This document shows positions 6,346-12,166 of a DNA stretch of 14,565 nt, piece after piece. The translations under genes were made by a program, and so were the position numbers. This DNA comes from JABIDZ01 sp964402905 (GTDB lineage: Archaea > Iainarchaeota > Iainarchaeia > Iainarchaeales > JAAZKV01). The DNA lies in the NCBI GenBank assembly GCA_964402905.1, contig CAYODU010000016.1, forward strand, positions 1-14,565, read 5' to 3'. The notes beneath the pieces were generated by a model. It was not told the origin of the DNA, did no database searches, and was given only the letters and a program-made list of their open reading frames with translations. Numbering within the stretch: the stretch's first letter is position 1; the number at the start of each line of letters is the position of its first letter.

Positions 6346-6858
6346 TCAAAGAGTTAGTTCTCGGTAGGTTATCATAGACCCTTTTTGGTATGGTGACTTT
6401 TCTTTTTTAACTATTTTTATACAAAAGCGATCATATAATTTTTGTGCATCTCTTTCTTCTTTTGATTCGCTAGTATAAAGCCGAAGATATTTTTTATTGT
6501 GTTTCCTTGCGCTGTCTATTGCAAACTGTAAAAGTTTTGTTCCAACTCCTTTTTGTCTTTGGCTTTTTTCCACAGCAAACCATGCAAGCCAATCCGCTTC
6601 TGTTGAATCTTTTTTAAAAGTAAAGTAACCGGTTACCCCTATTACTTTTTTGTTTTTAATCGCAACAAATTGTTTGATTTCTGCACACCCAGTAGTTTTG
6701 TAAAGTGCTTTGCTTTTTTTTGTTTTTGGTTCTAGACTTGCTGGAATCCATTTTCTTGGATGGTCTTTATCATCGATATTTAGTGTGAAAATGTTTTCTA
6801 TAAGTCTTATTGTTTCTTCAAGATTTTCTTTTGTCAGTTCTTTAATTTCAAAATCCAT
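6346..6858 (-). CDS. GNAT family N-acetyltransferase
   Basis: The 170-residue product carries the acetyl-CoA binding motif A, WLAWFAVEKSQRQKGVGTKL, at about 90-109, with the pyrophosphate-binding loop Q/RxxGxG/A as QRQKGVG. This is followed by motif B-like KKYLRLYTSE and LYDRF at about 122-145. The N-terminal part (KELTKENLEETIRLIENIF) is the usual first strand and helices, and VIGVTGYFTF is the beta hairpin before motif A. The substrate cannot be read from sequence. Possibilities include an amino acid, a protein N-terminus or a polyamine. It has its own leaderless promoter and is separated by 43 bases from the NUDIX gene downstream. Confidence 0.87.
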   Translation of the reverse strand: MDFEIKELTKENLEETIRLIENIFTLNIDDKDHPRKWIPASLEPKTKKSKALYKTTGCAEIKQFVAIKNKKVIGVTGYFTFKKDSTEADWLAWFAVEKSQRQKGVGTKLLQFAIDSARKHNKKYLRLYTSESKEERDAQKLYDRFCIKIVKKEKSPYQKGSMITYRELTL

Positions 6859-6880
6859 CTAAAGAAATAGTGAAAAAGTA

Positions 6881-6889
6881 GTTTTAAGG
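6881..6889 (-). promoter_or_regulatory. TATA element for leaderless GNAT gene
   Basis: The minus strand reads CCTTAAAAC, centred 26 bases before the ATG at 6858, with no ribosome binding site between. This is the usual geometry of a leaderless archaeal gene. Confidence 0.45.
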
Positions 6890-6900
6890 TTTTGTTTTAA

Positions 6901-6925
6901 ATGCGCCCGCAGGGATTTTAACGCC
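6901..6925 (-). pseudogene. Decayed copy of the tRNA-Gly(UCC) 3' end
   Basis: The 18 bases at 6901-6918 repeat exactly at 6969-6986, where they form the acceptor strand, discriminator and part of the T arm of tRNA-Gly(UCC). Beyond them the copy continues imperfectly into the T arm. On the minus strand the T loop is TTAAAAT instead of TTCAAAT, losing the universal C56, and the T stem has a C-C clash. It therefore looks like a nonfunctional remnant or an attachment-site scar. Confidence 0.6.
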
Positions 6926-6951
6926 GCAACCCCTTTAGTGAAAGGTGTTGC
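6926..6951. repeat. Inverted repeat (hairpin) between the two tRNA 3' ends
   Basis: GCAAC-C-CCTTT, loop AGTG, AAAGG-T-GTTGC: two runs of five base pairs with one mismatch between them and a four-base loop. It lies 19 bases past the tRNA-Gly 3' end, before the decayed tRNA copy. It could be a terminator or processing signal for the tRNA, or a part of whatever was inserted or deleted here. Confidence 0.6.
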
Positions 6952-7027
6952 ATTCCCAAAATTAGTTTATGCGCCCGCAGGGATTTGAACCCTGACAAAA
7001 AGCTAACCTCAGCTACTCGCTTTCTGT

Positions 7028-7045
7028 CCTTTGCAAAAGCAAAGG
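7028..7045 (-). repeat. Intron hairpin 3 of tRNA-Gly(UCC)
   Basis: Perfect inverted repeat CCTTTGC-AAAA-GCAAAGG: seven base pairs around a four-base loop (TTTT on the minus-strand RNA). After one mismatch two further pairs can form. Confidence 0.75.
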
Positions 7046-7059
7046 GCAAATTCTTCATT

Positions 7060-7080
7060 GTAAAAGCTCAAAGCTTTTAC
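7060..7080 (-). repeat. Intron hairpin 2 of tRNA-Gly(UCC)
   Basis: Perfect inverted repeat GTAAAAGCT-CAA-AGCTTTTAC: nine base pairs with a three-base loop. On the RNA, a C-A mismatch is followed by CAU/AUG pairing, extending it to twelve pairs. It is the longest hairpin of the intron. Confidence 0.8.
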
Positions 7081-7088
7081 GATGCCCC

Positions 7089-7105
7089 GCAAAATTATAT
7101 TTTGC
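7089..7105 (-). repeat. Intron hairpin 1 of tRNA-Gly(UCC)
   Basis: Perfect inverted repeat GCAAAAT-TAT-ATTTTGC: seven base pairs with a three-base loop. It is the first of three hairpins in a row on the intron RNA. Confidence 0.75.
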
Positions 7106-7187
7106 AAGGTCGCGAGCCTTTTAAAGGTTCTTGGAAGGCTTTTATGCTACCATTACATCACGGACGCTTTTTTTTATTAGCTTTGCT

Positions 7188-7201
7188 AATTTATTAAATA
7201 A
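7188..7201 (-). promoter_or_regulatory. Probable promoter of tRNA-Gly(UCC)
   Basis: The stretch TTTATTAAATA, centred about 28 bases before the mature tRNA 5' end, is the only TATA-like sequence upstream. The bases between are an A-rich run in the transcript sense. Confidence 0.4.
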
Positions 7202-7220
7202 AATTTCTTTAGTTGCGTTT

Positions 7221-7661
7221 TTAAAGGTTAGCGTTAGTCGTGTTTTTTGGTTGTTTTGTTTTGATTGTTAAGAAACTGATACTTGAATTAGTTGCGTCTA
7301 CTGAGTGCGGAGTGTTTTTTGGTATTATTATTAAATCTCCTTTTTCGATTCCAAAAGTCTCTCCTCCCTTAATACTTTCCCCACGGTATGTTGTGTCATC
7401 AATGTCATTTTCTTTTTTATAAATATTAACAAGTTTTCCTTTATAAGTAAATTTAGCGTTTCCGTTCAAGATATAATAAATGTCTAAATCTTTTGTGTGT
7501 ATTGCAGGGGGAATTTTGCTTTTTTCAACGTGAACAATTTTATAGATTACATTGTCACTTTCTTTTTCAGGCACTAGTGGAAGCCAAAATCTTTCAGAGT
7601 TCTTTACCTCTTTTAGTTTTTCCCGTATTTCTTTTCCTTTTATTGTTACACAACAAGCCAT
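7221..7661 (-). CDS. Cupin-domain protein
   Basis: The product is 146 residues from ATG 7661. An in-frame start six codons upstream lies before the predicted transcription start and is less likely. A single cupin barrel is indicated by motif 1, PAIHTKDLDIYYILNGNAKF (52-71), and motif 2, GDLIIIPKNTPHSVD (108-122). Of the usual metal ligands, His55 and His119 are present, the second His of motif 1 is Lys57, and the acidic position is Asp60. A reduced or absent metal site is therefore possible. The function is unknown; small cupins of this kind include sugar isomerases, dioxygenases and binding proteins. It is divergent from the thymidylate kinase gene and shares its promoter region. Confidence 0.8.
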   Translation of the reverse strand: MACCVTIKGKEIREKLKEVKNSERFWLPLVPEKESDNVIYKIVHVEKSKIPPAIHTKDLDIYYILNGNAKFTYKGKLVNIYKKENDIDDTTYRGESIKGGETFGIEKGDLIIIPKNTPHSVDATNSSISFLTIKTKQPKNTTNANL

Positions 7662-7664
7662 ATG

Positions 7665-7678
7665 TGTTATTAATAACA
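7665..7678. promoter_or_regulatory. 14-bp palindrome, candidate operator
   Basis: TGTTATTAATAACA is a perfect palindrome lying four bases before the cupin ATG and just before the AT-rich element 7684-7694. For the cupin promoter it sits between TATA box and transcription start, the classical place for an archaeal repressor. For tmk it lies just upstream of the TATA box. Confidence 0.45.
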
Positions 7679-7683
7679 AAATT

Positions 7684-7694
7684 CTTTTTAATAT
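7684..7694. promoter_or_regulatory. Shared bidirectional TATA element, cupin and tmk
   Basis: CTTTTTAATATG can act as a TATA box in both directions. On the minus strand, initiation 26 bases away falls near 7663, making the cupin gene leaderless. On the plus strand it falls near 7715, giving tmk a leader of about 20 bases that contains GGTGGA. Confidence 0.45.
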
Positions 7695-7734
7695 GAGGGC
7701 CCATTATTTTAATAAGGATTATTTGGTGGAGAAA

Positions 7735-8364
7735 ATGCCTGGAACTTTTATAGTTTTTGATGGTTTACCTGGTTCGGGTAAAGGAACTCAAATAAAAAAA
7801 GTGTTTGAATATATTTTTGATAAAGACAAGAAGTATGATAATATCTTGATTACGGATGAACCTACCCAAGGACCTTTTGGAAAAGAGATTAGAGAATTAT
7901 TCAAAAAACAAAAGTCAAGTGATGAATTCAAAAGTGAATTATTTGAGCTCTTTGCAAAGGATAGGGGGTGGCACATAGAAGAAATAATCAAGCCCGCTTT
8001 AGAAAAAGACTTTGTTGTTTTGTGTGATAGATACAAATACTCAAGTATTGCTTACCAAACAGTCCAGGGCACGGACTTTGAAAAAGTTTTTTCGCGTCAC
8101 AAAGATTTTTTAGCTCCATCTCTCGCACTTATTTTTGTTCTTTCTCCACAAGAATCAGTTAGGAGAATTTCTTTTGCAAAAGATGGTAAACGAAGGGAAA
8201 CTGATAAGTTTCGTGGAGAAGAGTTTATTTCTAATTTACAAAAATATTTTATGGATTTGCCAAAAGTACTTCCAAATGAAAACATAAAAATTATTGATGC
8301 AGGTAAATCAATTGAAGAAGTTTTTGAACAAGTAAAAAAAGAAATTAACTCGGTTCTCCATTAA
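7735..8364 (+). CDS. tmk: Thymidylate kinase-like protein
   Basis: The enzyme family phosphorylates dTMP to dTDP with ATP. The start is ATG 7735, preceded by GGTGGA at the usual spacing; in-frame codons upstream have no ribosome binding site. The 209 residues are normal for Tmk. Features: P-loop GLPGSGKGT at 10-18, ITDEPTQGPFGKEIRELF at 39-56 (the TxEPxxxxxGxxIR region), CDRYKYSSIAYQ at 97-108 with the DRY motif, and a lid segment around RRISFAKDGKRRETDKFR (143-160). The P-loop carries Pro where most Tmks have an acidic residue (GxDGxGK) and reads GKGTQ as in adenylate kinases. Another nucleoside monophosphate specificity is therefore possible, although the DRYxxSxxAYQ block argues for thymidylate kinase. 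Confidence 0.85.
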   Translation: MPGTFIVFDGLPGSGKGTQIKKVFEYIFDKDKKYDNILITDEPTQGPFGKEIRELFKKQKSSDEFKSELFELFAKDRGWHIEEIIKPALEKDFVVLCDRYKYSSIAYQTVQGTDFEKVFSRHKDFLAPSLALIFVLSPQESVRRISFAKDGKRRETDKFRGEEFISNLQKYFMDLPKVLPNENIKIIDAGKSIEEVFEQVKKEINSVLH

Positions 8365-8389
8365 ATGCATTTTTTTCCATAAGAAAAAG

Positions 8390-8399
8390 TTTAAAAATA
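8390..8399 (+). promoter_or_regulatory. TATA element for leaderless membrane protein gene
   Basis: TTTAAAAATA is preceded by a purine run (AAGAAAAAG) suitable as BRE and centred 26 bases before the ATG at 8420. No Shine-Dalgarno sequence lies between, so transcription should begin at the start codon. Confidence 0.6.
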
Positions 8400-8419
8400 A
8401 GTAAAACCATTTAATTAGC

Positions 8420-9373
8420 ATGGATTATGATGCAATTATCAATTCTACCTACAAGTGGATTTCTATTAAAAAAGTAATTTGGTTTTTAATTTTCTTTTGG
8501 TTAGCTTTTCCGGTTATTTTTCTTGTACCCTCAATGCTCCAAATGAATTTCTTTTCAGTATGGATAGTAACGGCTGTTGCTTTGTTATACGATGTGATGT
8601 CTATTGCATTAATAGTTAGTTTTCTTGTTTTGATTACTGCGTGTCTTGAAAAAAAGAATCTTCGCACAAAAAAGGTTTCTTTGACGAGGTTTATTGACAC
8701 GATTTTTGTTGTTATAATTAAGTTGTGGTATGTTTTCGTTTGGAGCATGCATAAATCTTATCGTTACACACAACTATTACTTTTAGTTGGAACAGCATTA
8801 CTCTCTTATTACTTTTATTATTCTTTTGGACAAAAAGATATCTTGCTTGCATTACTTTTGATTTTTGCTGCAGGTTACCTAATAACTGTTATTTATAATT
8901 CTGTAAAACTTTGTTTTTCAGTAATAGTATTTTACAATAAAGATGTTTCTGTGAAAGGCGCAGTAAAAGAGTCTTGGCATTTAACCCATAGAAAATTTTG
9001 GCAGATTTTATTGGGATTAATTTTTTCAGCCGGAACACTTTTAGTATTATTTATTGTAGTGTGCCTTGTATTGGGTTCAATACTAAATATTATTTTACTA
9101 TTGTATTTTATTCCGCCAGTAGCTTATGCCATTTCATCAAAAGCAGTTATGTTATTTGCTTTGGCCCCAGTGCTTGTTGGTTTTTGTTATTCAGTAATAG
9201 AAATTTATTCTCAGCTTGAAAAGCACCGTGCTTCAACAAGAACAATAAAACATTTTTTAGCAAGAAAAGTTTTAAGCAAAGGAAAAGTTGTGAAAAGAAA
9301 ATCTGTTTCTGTTGCAAAGAAAAAGAAAAAAGTTGTTAAAAAGAAAAGAGTTGCAAAGAAAAAGAGAAAATAA
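8420..9373 (+). CDS. Polytopic membrane protein with highly basic C-terminal tail
   Basis: The 317-residue product has hydrophobic segments at about 18-38, 45-75, 92-110, 118-135, 140-170, 193-230 and 240-262, so roughly six or seven membrane helices. The segment VKGAVKESWHLTHRKFWQIL (178-197), an amphipathic loop with SW and T/RKFW before a long helix, resembles membrane domains of the DUF7847/glycerophosphodiesterase-membrane type, but I cannot assign a function. Residues 281-317 are a tail with 21 Lys or Arg in 37 positions, arranged as blocks such as KKKKK and KKKR spaced by VV or VA. Such a tail should lie in the cytoplasm and could bind nucleic acid, ribosomes or acidic lipid head groups. 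The gene appears leaderless and monocistronic. Confidence 0.85.
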   Translation: MDYDAIINSTYKWISIKKVIWFLIFFWLAFPVIFLVPSMLQMNFFSVWIVTAVALLYDVMSIALIVSFLVLITACLEKKNLRTKKVSLTRFIDTIFVVIIKLWYVFVWSMHKSYRYTQLLLLVGTALLSYYFYYSFGQKDILLALLLIFAAGYLITVIYNSVKLCFSVIVFYNKDVSVKGAVKESWHLTHRKFWQILLGLIFSAGTLLVLFIVVCLVLGSILNIILLLYFIPPVAYAISSKAVMLFALAPVLVGFCYSVIEIYSQLEKHRASTRTIKHFLARKVLSKGKVVKRKSVSVAKKKKKVVKKKRVAKKKRK

Positions 9374-9411
9374 AAACAAGAACTTTTTTTGTATAACAAT
9401 AAATTTTTTTA

Positions 9412-9551
9412 TGCGACCACTGGGAATTGAACCCAAGCCTCGTCCTAATTGCAAGCCTCTTTAATCGTTTTATTTGGAATTTTTTCCGTGAACGCTTTTT
9501 ATTAAAAAGGTTCCTGGCAAGGACGAATCATAACCACTAGACTATGGTCGC
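9412..9551 (-). tRNA. tRNA-Gly(GCC) with 68-nt intron
   Basis: Exon 1 is 9551-9515 and exon 2 is 9446-9412; the intron is 9514-9447 at position 37/38. Acceptor GCGACCA pairs with TGGTCGC. The D arm is GTCT-AGTGGTTA-TGAT, the anticodon stem CGTCC/GGACG is perfect, the loop is TTGCCAA-like (anticodon GCC), and the T arm is TTGGG-TTCAATT-CCCAG with discriminator A. CCA is not encoded. The splice site is a full bulge-helix-bulge: UUGC (32-35) pairs with GCAA of the intron, bulges are CA^G and UU^A, and the inner helix pairs GAACCTTTTT with AAAGAGGCTT apart from one A-C mismatch. The intron also contains CTTTTT-AAT-AAAAAG, and a small inverted repeat (9556-9571) lies in the leader. Confidence 0.92.
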
Positions 9552-9593
9552 ATTGTTTTGTTTGAACAAAAGTCACTCACTTTGCAAGTAACT

Positions 9594-9607
9594 CTTTTTA
9601 TAAAAAA
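9594..9607 (-). promoter_or_regulatory. Probable promoter of tRNA-Gly(GCC)
   Basis: CTTTTTATAAAAA contains the perfect palindrome TTTTTATAAAAA, a good TATA match. Initiation about 26 bases downstream falls near 9574, giving a leader of about 23 bases for RNase P to remove. Confidence 0.45.
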
Positions 9608-9638
9608 AGTTTGATTAGAAATCTCTTTTAAATGTTCC

Positions 9639-11354
9639 TTAAACATACCTTTTCTTTACTGCGAACAGCCCCAGCAGAACTATTGCAATTGCAGGCATTA
9701 GTGCGAAAACTATTATTTCTGGTCTTTCTATTAGTGATTGTATAGTATTTAGTTTATTTTCTGTATTAATTTTTTGTACTACTACTGTTTCGTGCGGAAT
9801 TTCAATAATGTCGATTTTTTGTTGTGAGGGGCTAATTAACTGGGTGTATATTTGGTTTTGTGTTTCTACTTTTACAGTGTAAAGAGTTTCTTTGAATGAA
9901 ACTTCTTTTTCTATTGTTTCTTCGTAAAATGCAGGGATTGTTTCTTCCCAATTATTATTTGTATCAGTTGTGCTTATTGTAATTTTAACTTTTGAATCTG
10001 CTGTACTATAATTAGCTATTTTTATTTCAACTTGCATTGTTTCTTGTGTTGTTATTGGAGTAATATCTTTTACTATTACTTCGCCGTTATCTTTTTTTGG
10101 CGCTGGGCTTATAGTAAATTCTTTTGAGTAAGGGGCATCCAAAGAATGAAAAGTTATTGTTCCTTTTGCTATTTGTGTGGGATCAAGACTTATGTTTGGG
10201 TATATTTTAAATTCAACTACTTTTTCTTGGTGGGGTTCTAGGATTACTGCTTTTGTTTTTTCATCAAAAAATATTTCATTGTAACTTTCTTTTATTGCAA
10301 TTGGGGCAGTTACTGTACTATTAGTATTATTTTTTATTTTTATTGGAACAATGTTCCACTGGTTTGTTTTTAGTTCGCTTGAATCGGTGCTGATTGTAAC
10401 TTCATTGAAATATTCAGTATTAATTATTTTTACATCTGGGATTGTTTGTGTTTGAAAATTAACATTTGTTGTGCTTGGAAAACTTGCTTTTGCCAGTGAT
10501 TGGGAAACATCTTCAAAAGAGCCGATTTGTATGTGTGTTGCATCCACAAAACCTGATTCTCTAAATGTTGGGTCGCTGGGTATCCAACCAAAGTCTTTGT
10601 GGAATACATTAAGCCAAGCATGGTTTCCCCATGATTTTCCATCAAAAGTAATTCCGATTGCTAGTTTTGTTGGAATTCCTTTTGCTCTTAGTATTGCTGC
10701 ACCAAGATTAGCAAATTCATCACAAACACCTTTTTTATCAATTAGTGTTTCTATTGCTGATCGTTGTAACAAATAATATTTTTGAAAATCATTTTCACTT
10801 GTGTACTCCACATAGTCATTAACCCAAAAAACTGTATCATTTAGTGTTTCTAAAAAACTGTTATTTGGAAATTTACTTTGTACAATAGTTCTAATTTCGT
10901 TTGAATTGCTTTCAACTTTTTCGCTCTTATTCAAAAATATTTTTATGTTATCTGGAAAATCACTTGTAATATTATAATCAGTCATTTTGTATACAAGTGA
11001 ACTTGTTTGCACTTGTGCAGATAGTTCATATTCAAAGTTGCCATTATAGGGAATTGTAAAAGTAACATATTTGTTATCAAACTCATCAAGACTGTGTTCT
11101 GGAGAAATTGTCTTTCCATTAATGTATAGTTCTTCTTTTAGAATATTTACATTTTGAAAACTTGATTCTTGAAAAGTGAGTGTTTGGAATTTAACATTTT
11201 CTCCTTCTTTTAAACCGCTTATTGTTCCACTGCCGTGTAAAGTAACTTCACTTGTAAGGGATGCGATTGTTGTTGGATAAAAATCTTGTGCAAAAGCATT
11301 TCCGGCGAAGCAAAGAAAAATAATTGTAATAATGATTATGGATATCGCTTTCAT
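9639..11354 (-). CDS. Secreted, membrane-anchored transglutaminase-like protein
   Basis: The 571-residue product begins with a signal peptide (MKAISIIIITIIFLCFAGNA, cleavage probably after FAQ near residue 23) and ends with one membrane helix (about 547-565) followed by KKRY, so the bulk lies outside the cell. Residues about 40-150 look like a beta-sandwich domain. The transglutaminase-like core is at about 170-275, with the complete Cys-His-Asp triad: C211 in KGVCDEFANL, H245 in WGNHAWLNV and D261 in WIPSDPTF. Two or more beta-rich repeats (about 300-510), Ig/CARDB-like in appearance, follow. Archaeal members of this superfamily are mostly thought to be proteases or peptide cross-linkers of the cell envelope; the activity here is not known. 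A TATA element precedes the gene by about 29 bases. Confidence 0.88.
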   Translation of the reverse strand: MKAISIIIITIIFLCFAGNAFAQDFYPTTIASLTSEVTLHGSGTISGLKEGENVKFQTLTFQESSFQNVNILKEELYINGKTISPEHSLDEFDNKYVTFTIPYNGNFEYELSAQVQTSSLVYKMTDYNITSDFPDNIKIFLNKSEKVESNSNEIRTIVQSKFPNNSFLETLNDTVFWVNDYVEYTSENDFQKYYLLQRSAIETLIDKKGVCDEFANLGAAILRAKGIPTKLAIGITFDGKSWGNHAWLNVFHKDFGWIPSDPTFRESGFVDATHIQIGSFEDVSQSLAKASFPSTTNVNFQTQTIPDVKIINTEYFNEVTISTDSSELKTNQWNIVPIKIKNNTNSTVTAPIAIKESYNEIFFDEKTKAVILEPHQEKVVEFKIYPNISLDPTQIAKGTITFHSLDAPYSKEFTISPAPKKDNGEVIVKDITPITTQETMQVEIKIANYSTADSKVKITISTTDTNNNWEETIPAFYEETIEKEVSFKETLYTVKVETQNQIYTQLISPSQQKIDIIEIPHETVVVQKINTENKLNTIQSLIERPEIIVFALMPAIAIVLLGLFAVKKRYV

Positions 11355-11378
11355 AAATTATAAGAAAGCCAGAACTAG

Positions 11379-11387
11379 TATTAAAAG
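11379..11387 (-). promoter_or_regulatory. TATA element for the transglutaminase-like gene
   Basis: The minus strand reads CTTTTAATA, centred about 29 bases before the ATG at 11354. The predicted transcript has a leader of only a few bases. The tRNA-Val gene ends 17 bases upstream of it. Confidence 0.45.
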
Positions 11388-11403
11388 TTTGTTTTTTGTT
11401 TAG

Positions 11404-11476
11404 TGGGCCGAGACGGATTCGAACCGTCGACTCTCACCTTGTAAGGGTGATGTCATAGCCGCTAGACCACCGGCCC
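11404..11476 (-). tRNA. tRNA-Val(UAC)
   Basis: An uninterrupted 73-base tRNA. Acceptor GGGCCGG pairs with TCGGCCC (one G-U). D arm GTCT-AGCGGCTA-TGAC, anticodon arm TCACC-CTTACAA-GGTGA with anticodon UAC, five-base variable loop GAGTC, T arm GACGG-TTCGAAT-CCGTC, discriminator A. CCA is not encoded. Unlike the two glycine tRNAs in this window it has no intron. Confidence 0.97.
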
Positions 11477-11487
11477 AAAATTTAATT

Positions 11488-11504
11488 TTATGCCTTTGGC
11501 ATAA
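11488..11504. repeat. Inverted repeat just upstream of tRNA-Val
   Basis: TTATGCC-TTT-GGCATAA is a perfect seven-base-pair repeat with a three-base spacer, 12 bases before the tRNA 5' end. It overlaps the AT-rich stretch where the tRNA promoter should lie. It may be an operator or only chance. The rest of 11505-11650 is AT-rich with no gene that I can support. Confidence 0.35.
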
Positions 11505-11656
11505 GAATAGCTTACTATAAAATCTTCAAGGACGCTTTATTTTTAAACCTTGACTTTTCAATTAATTCGAATTTTTTTTGAATCCATTGTTTTTATTTTC
11601 TTTAGCCAGGCAACTTTTTTTCTTGCTTATTCGTGAAAACATTTTTGTGAAAAAGC

Positions 11657-11666
11657 TTATATATTA
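11657..11666 (+). promoter_or_regulatory. Promoter of the small membrane protein gene
   Basis: TTATATATTA, preceded by AAAAAGC, is a good archaeal TATA/BRE combination. The start about 26 bases downstream (near 11687) immediately precedes GGGTGAT at 11688-11694, so the mRNA would begin with its ribosome binding site. Confidence 0.6.
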
Positions 11667-11697
11667 GTTTTTTGTTTATTTGTTCAAGGGTGATTCT

Positions 11698-12156
11698 TTG
11701 AGAAAGATGGTTTTGTTTAAAATTGGTTCAAAAGAAGCACAGTTGCCCAGATTAATAGGCGCGTTTCTGATTGTAATTGCAGTTTTAATGCTTATACAAT
11801 CAGGTGCAGTGATGTTTGATTCTTGGCAATCTTTAAAGGATTTTGGTAAGTGTGTAGAGTTTTCAGGTGTAAAAGAACTTGATTCTCTTGATAGTCCAAG
11901 TGCGCTTTTAGCTGAAATGAGATACCAAGATTGTAAAAATTCTTTGTATCAATTAACTGGTGCGCAAGTACCAGGTGCTGCAACCAGCCTGACATCTAGG
12001 CAGTTCTGGACAGCTTTCCTTGGTCCTGTGAGCATTTTCTTTGTTTGGGCAATAGTATTCTTGTTTGCATTGTTTTTGTTTAACAATGCTTCAATTGTTG
12101 TTCCTGTTGAAGAAATAGAGCTTGTTGCTAGACCTTTCAGGAAAAAGAGATTGTAA
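11698..12156 (+). CDS. Small two-helix membrane protein, function unknown
   Basis: The product is 152 residues from TTG 11698. I chose this start because GGGTGAT at 11688-11694 leaves five bases between GGTG and TTG, the same spacing (5-7) as in the ribosomal genes and tmk of this window. An ATG three codons later (11707) is the alternative, and starts further upstream would precede the transcription start. Helices lie at about 18-38 and 107-128. The loop between them (about 40-105) contains two cysteines, C52 and C79, and is presumably extracellular, where they could form a disulfide. The C-terminus is short and basic (RPFRKKRL). I do not recognise the family. It is single-gene, convergent with dnaG. 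Confidence 0.75.
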   Translation: MRKMVLFKIGSKEAQLPRLIGAFLIVIAVLMLIQSGAVMFDSWQSLKDFGKCVEFSGVKELDSLDSPSALLAEMRYQDCKNSLYQLTGAQVPGAATSLTSRQFWTAFLGPVSIFFVWAIVFLFALFLFNNASIVVPVEEIELVARPFRKKRL

Positions 12157-12166
12157 ATAATTTTTT

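Larger units (their letters stand above)
6970..7167 (-). tRNA. tRNA-Gly(UCC) with 127-nt intron
   Basis: Exon 1 is 7167-7132 and exon 2 is 7004-6970; the intron is 7131-7005 at the canonical position 37/38. Acceptor GCGTCCG pairs with CGGGCGC (one G-U). The D arm is ATGT-AATGGTA-GCAT, the anticodon stem AAAGC/GCTTT, the loop CTTCCAA (anticodon UCC), and the T arm CAGGG-TTCAAAT-CCCTG, with discriminator A. G1-C72, C2-G71, G3-C70 and A73 fit archaeal glycine tRNAs. CCA is not encoded. For splicing, CUUC (32-35) can pair with GAGG near the intron 3' end, leaving three-base bulges CA^A and UU^A. A regular inner helix is not evident, so the splice motif would be of relaxed type. The intron holds three hairpins. 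Confidence 0.9.

Noticed and set aside
6901..6951. Possible 3' half of a split (trans-spliced) tRNA
   Set aside because: The T stem has mismatches and the T loop has lost C56, and there is no anticodon-side segment. A decayed copy or attachment scar fits better.
7028..7105. Three short inverted repeats in a row, considered as a CRISPR-like or integron-like array
   Set aside because: The repeats differ in sequence and spacing, and all lie inside a tRNA intron.
6985..7197. Plus-strand 70-residue open frame
   Set aside because: It runs antisense through tRNA-Gly(UCC) and its intron. The structured tRNA explains the sequence, and I see no homing endonuclease motif.
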